Shown piece by piece: positions 17,876 to 25,020 of a stretch of DNA of 64,000 bases; position 1 is the stretch's first letter; every line of letters starts with the position of its first letter. The translations under genes and the position numbers were made by a program. The notes under the pieces were generated by a model. It ran no database searches, was not told the origin of the DNA, and saw nothing but the letters and a program-made list of their open reading frames with translations. The stretch is from NCBI GenBank assembly GCA_023421075.1, contig JAEZUM010000024.1, positions 69,189 through 133,188 on the forward strand, read 5' to 3'. This stretch comes from Bacillota bacterium (GTDB lineage: Bacteria; Bacillota; Clostridia; Lachnospirales; Lachnospiraceae).

Positions 17876-17897
17876 ACCTCCCCACGGGGGTGGGGTA
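17876..17897. promoter_or_regulatory. CsoR-type copper operator candidate
   Basis: A GC-rich pseudo-palindrome (CCTCCCCACGGGGGTGGGGT) in an AT-rich leader, starting 9 bases after the -10 element and so covering the transcription start. Runs of C then G around a short centre are the pattern of CsoR operators ahead of copZA/copA genes. No csoR gene lies in the window. Confidence 0.6.
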
Positions 17898-17916
17898 TAA
17901 TAAAAGGAGGATGAAT

Positions 17917-20370
17917 ATGACGAACAAATCATTTCAAATACAAGGAATGACCTGTGCAGCTTGTGCTAAGACAGTTGAGAAGGTGACCTTGAAGCTGGGC
18001 GGAGTAACCGACGCCAATGTTAATTTTGCTACAGAAAAGTTGAATATAACCTATGATGAAAGCCAGCTATCCATAAGTGGGATACAGGAGGCTGTTGAAA
18101 AAGCTGGTTATAAAGCTATATCCGATGTGGTTCATAAATCATTTAAAATAGAGGGTATGACCTGCGCCTCCTGTGCAAAAACAGTTGAAAAGGCTTCCGG
18201 AAAATTAGAAGGTGTAACCGAAGCAAATGTAAATTTTGCTACTGAGAAACTAAGTATAAGTTATGATCCTACAATCGTAAAAGTTTCAGATATCAAAAAT
18301 GCGATTGTTAAGGCAGGCTACAAGGCAATTGATGATGAAGTCGCAGTAGATGCGGATAAGGAACGAAAAGAGAAGGAAAGAAAAACATTATGGTTCCGCT
18401 TCGTTACTTCTGCCATATTTACGATACCGTTACTTTATATGGCCATGGGGCACATGCTTATGTTTCCGCTTCCGAAGTGGCTGCACCCTGAGATGTATCC
18501 GTTGGTGTTCGCCCTCGTTCAATTAGTTCTGGTGATCCCTTCCATGATCGCAGGGTATAAGTTCTACACGGTCGGCTTTTCCGCTCTATTTCGAAGAAGC
18601 CCAAATATGGATTCATTGATAGCAATTGGAACATCAGCAGCCTTCCTTTATGGTATCTACGCAATCTTCGAGATCACCTTAGGGAACTTTGGTTACGTGA
18701 ATAATTTATATTTTGAGGCTGCCGGCGTTATTATAACACTGATTTTATTAGGTAAATACCTCGAGACCGTAACGAAGGGTAAGACGTCGGAAGCAATCAA
18801 AAAGCTTATGGGACTTGCACCGAAGACTGCAATTATCATCAAAGAAGGTAAGGAATTCGAGATTTCCATCGATGAGGTGGAGGTTGGTGATATTATTTTT
18901 GTTAAGCCCGGTGAAAAAATGCCGGTAGACGGTGTTGTTGTAGAGGGTTCCACCGCGGTAGATGAATCCATGTTAACCGGTGAAAGTATTCCGGTGGAGA
19001 AAAATGCCGGAGACAGTATCATAGGAGCAAGTATCAACAAAAACGGAAGTATTAAGTATAGAGCCACCAAGGTCGGAAAAGATACAGCACTCGCTCAGAT
19101 TATCAAATTAGTTGAGGACGCTCAGGGTTCAAAGGCTCCGATTGCGAAAATGGCAGATATTATTTCCGGATACTTTGTACCGATTGTTATTGTATTAGCA
19201 TTCGTTTCAGCATTAGCCTGGTATTTTATAGGCGGAGAATCCTTGATTTATGCAATCACAATCTTTATCTCTGTTCTTGTTATTGCATGTCCTTGTGCAT
19301 TAGGACTGGCAACCCCTACCGCTATTATGGTTGGTACCGGAAAAGGAGCAGAGCACGGGGTGCTAATTAAGAGCGGTGGAGCGTTGGAAACAACACATAA
19401 AGTCCAGACCATTGTATTCGATAAGACCGGAACAATAACAGAAGGTAAACCTAAGGTTACTGATGTTGTTACGAATGGGATTTCTGAAAATGACCTATTG
19501 CAATTGGCAGCTTCCGCCGAAAAAGGATCAGAGCATCCGTTGGGGGAAGCAATTGTAAAAGGCGCCGAAGAAAGAGGCTTATCCATCAAGAAACTGGATT
19601 CCTTTAAAGCAATACCCGGTCATGGAATTGAAGTAACAATCGATAATAAGAATATTTTAGCAGGAAATAGAAAACTAATGTTAGAGCGTAAGATTCCACT
19701 GGATCAGTTAGAAGTCACTTCGGATAAACTGGCCGGAGAAGGAAAGACTCCGATGTATATCGCAATTGATAACAAGATTGCCGGAATTATCGCTGTTGCA
19801 GATACGGTTAAAGCAAATAGTAAAAAAGCCATCGATCGTTTGCATCGAATGGGTATTGAAGTAGCAATGATTACCGGCGATAATAAAAGAACTGCCGAGG
19901 CAATCGCCAAGCAGGTTGGGATTGATCGAATCCTTGCAGAGGTATTACCCCAGGATAAAGCAAATGAAGTGAAGAAACTGCAGGCCGAAGGTAAGAAGGT
20001 TGCCATGGTAGGTGATGGTATCAATGATGCACCTGCATTGGCTCAGGCAGATATCGGTATTGCGATTGGTTCGGGTACAGATGTTGCGATGGAATCAGCC
20101 GATATTGTATTGATGAGAAGTGATTTGATGGATGTTCCTACTGCAATTCAGTTATCGAAGAGTACCATCCGTAATATTAAACAGAATTTATTCTGGGCCT
20201 TTGGTTACAATACTCTTGGAATACCGGTTGCAATGGGCTTATTACACCTTTTTGGCGGACCCTTACTTAATCCGATGCTTGCTGCAGCAGCGATGAGCTT
20301 AAGCTCCGTTTCTGTATTAATCAATGCGTTACGATTAAAGGGATTTAAACCAATGCACGAAAGAAAATAG
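17917..20370 (+). CDS. copA: Copper-exporting P1B-type ATPase
   Basis: Pumps Cu(I) out of the cytosol; 817 residues. Order: two N-terminal heavy-metal-binding domains with CxxC (Cys13/16 MTCAAC, Cys83/86 MTCASC), eight membrane helices with the Cu-selective CPC (458-460, in VIACPCALG), phosphorylation Asp502 in DKTGT, the HP motif in SEHPLG, and the GDGINDAPAL hinge. The two CxxC modules are close copies. ATG 17917 is chosen over GTG 17890 and ATG 17911 because AAAGGAGG at 17903-17910 is 6 bases ahead. Its own promoter and operator suggest copper-inducible expression; a strong terminator follows. Confidence 0.96.
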   Translation: MTNKSFQIQGMTCAACAKTVEKVTLKLGGVTDANVNFATEKLNITYDESQLSISGIQEAVEKAGYKAISDVVHKSFKIEGMTCASCAKTVEKASGKLEGVTEANVNFATEKLSISYDPTIVKVSDIKNAIVKAGYKAIDDEVAVDADKERKEKERKTLWFRFVTSAIFTIPLLYMAMGHMLMFPLPKWLHPEMYPLVFALVQLVLVIPSMIAGYKFYTVGFSALFRRSPNMDSLIAIGTSAAFLYGIYAIFEITLGNFGYVNNLYFEAAGVIITLILLGKYLETVTKGKTSEAIKKLMGLAPKTAIIIKEGKEFEISIDEVEVGDIIFVKPGEKMPVDGVVVEGSTAVDESMLTGESIPVEKNAGDSIIGASINKNGSIKYRATKVGKDTALAQIIKLVEDAQGSKAPIAKMADIISGYFVPIVIVLAFVSALAWYFIGGESLIYAITIFISVLVIACPCALGLATPTAIMVGTGKGAEHGVLIKSGGALETTHKVQTIVFDKTGTITEGKPKVTDVVTNGISENDLLQLAASAEKGSEHPLGEAIVKGAEERGLSIKKLDSFKAIPGHGIEVTIDNKNILAGNRKLMLERKIPLDQLEVTSDKLAGEGKTPMYIAIDNKIAGIIAVADTVKANSKKAIDRLHRMGIEVAMITGDNKRTAEAIAKQVGIDRILAEVLPQDKANEVKKLQAEGKKVAMVGDGINDAPALAQADIGIAIGSGTDVAMESADIVLMRSDLMDVPTAIQLSKSTIRNIKQNLFWAFGYNTLGIPVAMGLLHLFGGPLLNPMLAAAAMSLSSVSVLINALRLKGFKPMHERK

Positions 20371-20396
20371 ATTATATCGAATAGCATAATCAGAAT

Positions 20397-20450
20397 GCGG
20401 GTTAATCAATAATTTGTATATATAATTGATTAACCCGCTTTTTATTTTTT
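20397..20450 (+). terminator. copA terminator
   Basis: Perfect 14-bp arms GCGGGTTAATCAAT (20397-20410) and ATTGATTAACCCGC (20425-20438), followed by TTTTTATTTTTT. Confidence 0.95.
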
Positions 20451-20508
20451 CGTTCTTAGGCTAAATTTTTGGTTGAATAAATTAATTGTTAAAATGAAAA
20501 TATAGCTG

Positions 20509-20537
20509 TTGACAAAGTATTATCCATAAGGTATATT
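20509..20537 (+). promoter_or_regulatory. Promoter of the amino-acid ABC transporter operon
   Basis: TTGACA at 20509-20514 and TATATT at 20532-20537 with a 17-base spacer. It implies a leader of roughly 130 bases before the TTG start. Confidence 0.7.
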
Positions 20538-20540
20538 TTA

Positions 20541-20563
20541 ATTCATATTAAATATATATGAAT
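20541..20563. promoter_or_regulatory. Operator-like palindrome at the ABC operon transcription start
   Basis: ATTCATAT and ATATGAAT (perfect 8-bp arms, 7-base centre) directly after the -10 element. The position suits a repressor; the regulator is unknown. Confidence 0.4.
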
Positions 20564-20674
20564 ACAATGAATTGGTAAATAACAAAACTCGAGATTGATT
20601 ATTTATAATAAAAAAAGTTCATTGGACTAAATTAGCTTTGATCATATCTTAATTAAAAATCAGGAGGAATCACA

Positions 20675-21553
20675 TTGTATAAAAAGAAAATAGTAGGAAT
20701 CGTATTAACATTAATATTGCTTGCAGGAGTATTGAGTGCTTGCTCAACCAAGAAAGCAACAGACAACGGTCAGGCAAATCAAACAGAGGTAACCCCAACT
20801 TCGGCAGTCGAGGCAACAGATACAGAAGCATCCGATGAAAAAGAGAAGAACTTATTAACACAGATACAAGAAGCCGGTAAGCTCACAATTGGTACAGAAG
20901 GAACCTACGCACCCTATAGCTATCATGATGAAACCGGTGAGCTGGTTGGCTATGATGTAGAAATCGGAAAAGCGATTGCAGAAAAATTAGGAGTGGAAGC
21001 TGAGTTTGTAGAGACCAACTGGGATTCCCTGATCGCAGGTATCGATGTAAATCGCTATGATATCGTTATGAACCAAGTTAGTATTACAGAAGAACGTTTA
21101 GCGAAATATGATTTCTCCACACCTTATACTGTTACAAATGCAGTATTAATTGTTGGAAAAGACAATAATGAGTTGAAGACCTTTGAAGAGTTAAAGGGAA
21201 AGATAGCAGCTCAGTCACTTACGAGTAATTATGGTGCTCTAGCAGAGAGCTTTGGAGCAGAAATTATCAGTACCGATGGTATGTTCAGCAAAGCGATTGA
21301 ATTAGTATCCACCGGCAGAGCAGATGCAACAATTAATGATGAAGCTTCTTTCTACGATTATTTAAAACAACAACCGGATGCAGCGGTTAAGACAGTAGCT
21401 GAATTGGATGAAGCCAGCGAAAATGCTGTATTAATTCGTAAGGGAAATGAAACCTTTGTTGCTGCTGTGAATAAAGCGTTAGAAGAATTAACTCAAGATG
21501 GTACCTTAGCAGAGATATCGGATAAATACTTCGGAGCTGACATTTCTAAATAA
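20675..21553 (+). CDS. Polar amino-acid ABC transporter, substrate-binding lipoprotein
   Basis: A 292-residue periplasmic-type binding protein of the SBP_bac_3 family. It has a lipoprotein signal (LAGVLSAC, lipid-anchored Cys about 23), a Thr/Glu-rich linker, then a two-lobed domain beginning KLTIGTEGTYAPYSYHDE. GYDVEIGKAIAEKLG and SLTSNYGALAES are typical of cystine- and general polar-residue-binding members (FliY/TcyA-like). The start is TTG at 20675 with AGGAGG 7 bases ahead. First gene of a three-gene operon with its permease and ATPase. The ligand (cystine or other) is inferred. Confidence 0.9.
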   Translation: MYKKKIVGIVLTLILLAGVLSACSTKKATDNGQANQTEVTPTSAVEATDTEASDEKEKNLLTQIQEAGKLTIGTEGTYAPYSYHDETGELVGYDVEIGKAIAEKLGVEAEFVETNWDSLIAGIDVNRYDIVMNQVSITEERLAKYDFSTPYTVTNAVLIVGKDNNELKTFEELKGKIAAQSLTSNYGALAESFGAEIISTDGMFSKAIELVSTGRADATINDEASFYDYLKQQPDAAVKTVAELDEASENAVLIRKGNETFVAAVNKALEELTQDGTLAEISDKYFGADISK

Positions 21554-21584
21554 TATTTGAAACGAATGAGAAGAGGAAATTACT

Positions 21585-22247
21585 ATGCAAATATCGGAAA
21601 GAACTTTATCAATCATAATTGAATCTTTTTGGCCGATTGTTAAGGCAGGATTACTATTTACGATACCATTAACGATTGCGTCTTTCCTGATCGGATTACT
21701 CGTTGCGATAGTGGTAGCCTTGATTCAAGTTGCGAATATCAAGATATTAAAACAGATTGTTCAGGTTTATGTGTGGATTTTTCGAGGCACACCAATGCTG
21801 GTTCAAATTTTTATCATATTCTTTGGATTGCCGAAGTTTGGTATTCTGTTAGACCCTTTTCCTGCCGCAGTAATTGCCTTCTCCTTGAATGTTGGAGCTT
21901 ATTCCTCCGAAACCATACGTGCGGCAATTCTATCTGTACCAAAGGGGCAATGGGAAGCCGGATATGCTTTTGGAATGACATTTTCACAAGTGTTTCGAAG
22001 AATTATTTTTATTCAGGCAGCAAAAGTGTCAATTCCGCCATTATCTAATTCTTTCATCGGTTTGGTAAAAGATACTTCTTTGGCAGCAACAGTAACCCTG
22101 CCTGAAATGTTTATGGTAACACAGCGAATTGTGGCTTATCGGTTTGAACCATTATTACTGTATTGTGAAGTAGCAGTTATTTATCTGATCTTCTGCAGCT
22201 TCTTGAATGTTTTACAAAAATATATTGAGAAAAAACTAGTGCATTAG
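21585..22247 (+). CDS. Polar amino-acid ABC transporter, permease
   Basis: A 220-residue HisM/GlnP-family membrane protein with about five helices. It carries the ATPase-contact EAA loop around GQWEAGYAFGMTFSQVFRR and the FRGTPMLVQIFIIFFGLP motif diagnostic of polar amino-acid uptake permeases. AAGAGGAAA precedes the ATG. It lies 31 bases after the binding-protein gene and 16 before the ATPase. A single permease gene means it likely works as a homodimer. Confidence 0.93.
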   Translation: MQISERTLSIIIESFWPIVKAGLLFTIPLTIASFLIGLLVAIVVALIQVANIKILKQIVQVYVWIFRGTPMLVQIFIIFFGLPKFGILLDPFPAAVIAFSLNVGAYSSETIRAAILSVPKGQWEAGYAFGMTFSQVFRRIIFIQAAKVSIPPLSNSFIGLVKDTSLAATVTLPEMFMVTQRIVAYRFEPLLLYCEVAVIYLIFCSFLNVLQKYIEKKLVH

Positions 22248-22263
22248 AAAAGGAGGAAAGGCT

Positions 22264-23016
22264 ATGCTTCAGGTATCCAATATATATAAACGCTTTGAGG
22301 ATAATGAAGTCTTAAAGGGTGTTGATATTGAAGTGAAAAAAGGAGATGTTGTTGTAATCCTTGGCCCTAGCGGTTCAGGAAAAACGACGCTTCTTCGTTG
22401 CCTGAACTTCTTAGAACAAGCGGATCAGGGATCAATTCGGATCGGAGAAATTGTAACTAAATTTACATCTGCTCATAAGCATGACATCATTAATATAAGA
22501 AAAAGGATGAGCTTTGTATTTCAAAATTATAATCTGATCATTACAAAAACGGCTTTACAGAATGTTATGGAGCCATTGATCGTAGTGCAAAAGAAATCAA
22601 AAGAGGAAGCAAGAAAGCTAGCCGAGGAAGCCTTGGATAAAGTAGGGCTATCAAATCGCTATGACTTTTACCCCTCGCAATTATCGGGCGGCCAACAGCA
22701 GCGAGTCGGAATAGCAAGAGCAATCGCTGTAAAGCCTGATGTCATATTATTTGATGAACCAACCTCATCCCTTGATCCTGAATTAGTAGGCGAGGTTCTT
22801 ACTGTAATCAAAAAGATTGCCGAAGAAGGTACCACAATGCTGATTGTTACTCATGAAATCTCCTTTGCAAGAGAAGTGGCTAACAGAGTTATATTTATGG
22901 AAGATGGTAAAATCATCGAAGAAAATGATGCTAAGGAATTTTTCACTTGTCCTAAAAATGACAGAACGATAGAATTCTTAAAACGCATCCTGCCCGAATA
23001 TAATTATGTGATATAA
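22264..23016 (+). CDS. Polar amino-acid ABC transporter, ATP-binding protein
   Basis: A 250-residue ABC ATPase with Walker A GPSGSGKTT, signature LSGGQQQR, Walker B VILFDEPTSSLD and switch His in VTHE. It energises the permease encoded just upstream; AAAGGAGGAAAG precedes the ATG. End of the operon: a perfect 18-bp terminator lies at 23125-23175, reached after a short stretch of 14-bp tandem repeats. Confidence 0.95.
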   Translation: MLQVSNIYKRFEDNEVLKGVDIEVKKGDVVVILGPSGSGKTTLLRCLNFLEQADQGSIRIGEIVTKFTSAHKHDIINIRKRMSFVFQNYNLIITKTALQNVMEPLIVVQKKSKEEARKLAEEALDKVGLSNRYDFYPSQLSGGQQQRVGIARAIAVKPDVILFDEPTSSLDPELVGEVLTVIKKIAEEGTTMLIVTHEISFAREVANRVIFMEDGKIIEENDAKEFFTCPKNDRTIEFLKRILPEYNYVI

Positions 23017-23076
23017 TTCAATCGGTTAAAATATGTAGTAAGGAGATTGTTTTTTATATCAAATAAAAAAATAAAG

Positions 23077-23132
23077 TATACCAAAATAAGGGTATCAAAA
23101 TAAGGGTATTAAAATAAAGGTATTAAAATAAA
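23077..23132. repeat. Four 14-bp tandem repeats
   Basis: Contiguous units at 23077-23090, 23091-23104, 23105-23118 and 23119-23132, consensus GGTATYAAAATAAR. The last unit overlaps the left arm of the following terminator. Confidence 0.8.
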
Positions 23133-23176
23133 GATATCTGTAAATTGTCTTACATTGTACAGATATCTTTATTTTT
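23125..23176. terminator. Terminator of the ABC operon
   Basis: Perfect 18-bp arms AAAATAAAGATATCTGTA (23125-23142) and its complement (23158-23175), 15-base loop, T-rich end. The symmetric A/T flanks could also serve the convergent csp gene. Confidence 0.9.
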
Positions 23177-23270
23177 AGTTCATGATAATTGAAACGAATC
23201 ATCGTGTCACCATGTTTAAGAAATTATATATATTTAGTATGATTTCTAATAAAAAAATGCTAAGATTACT

Positions 23271-23618
23271 CTACATCGAAGCCATGTTTCTGCATTCATC
23301 AGCACAGGCTTTACATTCCTCAGCACATTGCTTACAGTGATTATCCTGGAACATATTACATTCTTTCGCACAGCTGTCACAAATTTTAGCACAAAGGGAA
23401 CAATGCTCCTTAGAATATTGACCGTTCATTGCCATCATTGATACAGACATCTGGCACATCATAGCACACTCAACTAACATACTGATACAGCTTTTTCTGG
23501 CATTCACATCAGGTTCATTAAGGCATGCCTGGAAGCATTCGTAGCAAGCTTGTGCACATTTATTACATGCATCGATGCAGGTTTGTTGTTTTGTGGTTTC
23601 CATTGTAAAAAATCCCAT
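23271..23618 (-). CDS. Four-helix-bundle copper-storage protein (Csp, DUF326)
   Basis: A 115-residue protein with 19 cysteines spaced mainly as CxxxC and CxxC along predicted helices (for example CIDACNKCAQACYECFQAC and CKQCAEECKACADEC), the pattern of Csp proteins that bind many Cu(I) ions inside a helical bundle. There is no signal peptide, so it resembles cytosolic Csp3. AAGGAGGG lies 9 bases ahead of the chosen ATG on the minus strand. With CopA encoded about 3 kb away, it suggests storage plus export as the copper-handling strategy; co-regulation is not shown. Confidence 0.85.
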   Translation of the reverse strand: MGFFTMETTKQQTCIDACNKCAQACYECFQACLNEPDVNARKSCISMLVECAMMCQMSVSMMAMNGQYSKEHCSLCAKICDSCAKECNMFQDNHCKQCAEECKACADECRNMASM

Positions 23619-23812
23619 TAAAATAACCCTCCTTCATAAATTAACTTACAAGGTAAGTATGATGAAATTCGGAAGAGTTTATCCTTACTAATTTTATGAT
23701 AATGTCCTGATAATATCCAAAAATTTTTGAAATGTTTCAAATCTGAAGTAGGTAACAAGGCTTGGAATAAGAAGGTCTTACCTCAGCTCACAAGCATAAA
23801 ACAGTGCTCTGA

Positions 23813-24757
23813 TTATCGATTCTGTCTTCGATAAATGGTTGGACTCATTCCGTATTCCTTTCTAAATATGCTGTAGAAGCTGCTTTTATCCTTGTAGCCG
23901 ATCAGTTCCACAATCTGTTCAATACTGTAATTAGTAAAAAGTAAATAGTTGGCTGCACTCTGCAGCTTAATACGAACGGTCAGATCTCGAAAGGTCTGGC
24001 CGGTTTGTTTATGTATGAAAGAAGATAAGTATTTTGGGTGATAACTAAAATGCTCCGATAGAGACGACATGGTGATTGTTTTATGATTCAGGTAGATATA
24101 GTCGAGAATGTCTGCCATCTGTGAATTTGTGGGCTTTGATTGACTCTTATAGCTTCGTAGTAAGTAGGAGAAGATCAGGGTTAATAAGGCTTCAAGGATT
24201 ACCTGGCTGTATTCCTTTTTATTCAGATATTCCTTTACCATAAGCTCCAGTAATTGATTGATATCAATGTCCAGAGACGGCAGAAATAGAAAGGAGGGCT
24301 GTGCTTCATTCTCAATCCGGTACCTTATAAAGAACGCATTTAATACCGGATCATTGAAGAGAATACGAAAGATTGATTTCTGGAATAAACTTTTTGGTAA
24401 GACGATATTCAGGATCAGGTCCGTAGCTTCTGAGTACTTTTTAAAATAATGAATCGCGTTTGGGTTCATGATACATAGATTACCCTCCTCCAGAGGGATT
24501 TCCTGATTATTGATCACTCCAATGGGCTTTCCTTTACAGACATAAATTATTTCAAAAAAATCATGATAATGCTCCAAATCGTTCGCTGTCTCATGGTGGA
24601 AGGATAGGAACAGAGATGTAGCAGGTGCCTTAAAGAAGGAGGCCGCGGGCAATAAATAAGGAGAGTGGGGTGGTTCGACACTTACGTTCTCCCTTGCATT
24701 TTCCTCATCAATCCGATCGGTATGTATCCATAATTGTTCGATTAACTTCTGTTCCAT
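23813..24757 (-). CDS. AraC-family transcriptional regulator
   Basis: A 314-residue regulator with an N-terminal cupin-type sensing domain (about 45-140, motifs HHETANDLEHYHDFFEI and GNLCIMNPNAIH). The C-terminal double helix-turn-helix (about 215-314) ends in the canonical IGYKDKSSFYSIFRKEYGMSPTIYR pattern. GAGGTAAG precedes the ATG. It is transcribed divergently from the alpha-L-rhamnosidase, so it is likely that gene's sugar-responsive activator. The 263-bp gap between them should hold both promoters, but I could not assign a clear operator. Confidence 0.9.
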   Translation of the reverse strand: MEQKLIEQLWIHTDRIDEENARENVSVEPPHSPYLLPAASFFKAPATSLFLSFHHETANDLEHYHDFFEIIYVCKGKPIGVINNQEIPLEEGNLCIMNPNAIHYFKKYSEATDLILNIVLPKSLFQKSIFRILFNDPVLNAFFIRYRIENEAQPSFLFLPSLDIDINQLLELMVKEYLNKKEYSQVILEALLTLIFSYLLRSYKSQSKPTNSQMADILDYIYLNHKTITMSSLSEHFSYHPKYLSSFIHKQTGQTFRDLTVRIKLQSAANYLLFTNYSIEQIVELIGYKDKSSFYSIFRKEYGMSPTIYRRQNR

Positions 24758-25020
24758 TCAATCTTACCTCACAACACTGTTATAATTACCTTATATTATT
24801 TTAATCCGTACTGTTTTATTATATAATGATAAGAAGAAATATACTATATGTATTTATTAGTAGAGTGCAGAAAGAGATTAATATTAGATATCTTGGATAT
24901 TGAACTATTTTTGGTACTGATTCGTATGATCAGCAGGGATGTTAGGATGTATAAATGATTTCTAGACATTGTAATTAGTAGGGAATGGTAAGATGCAAAT
25001 TTTGAAAGGGAGCAGGAAAG

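Noticed and set aside
17876..17897. CopY-type operator at copA
   Set aside because: The TACANNTGTA core is absent; the C-run/G-run pattern fits CsoR better.
20538..20674. Riboswitch or T-box in the ABC transporter leader
   Set aside because: No conserved T-box, S-box or similar core and no terminator/antiterminator pair was seen.
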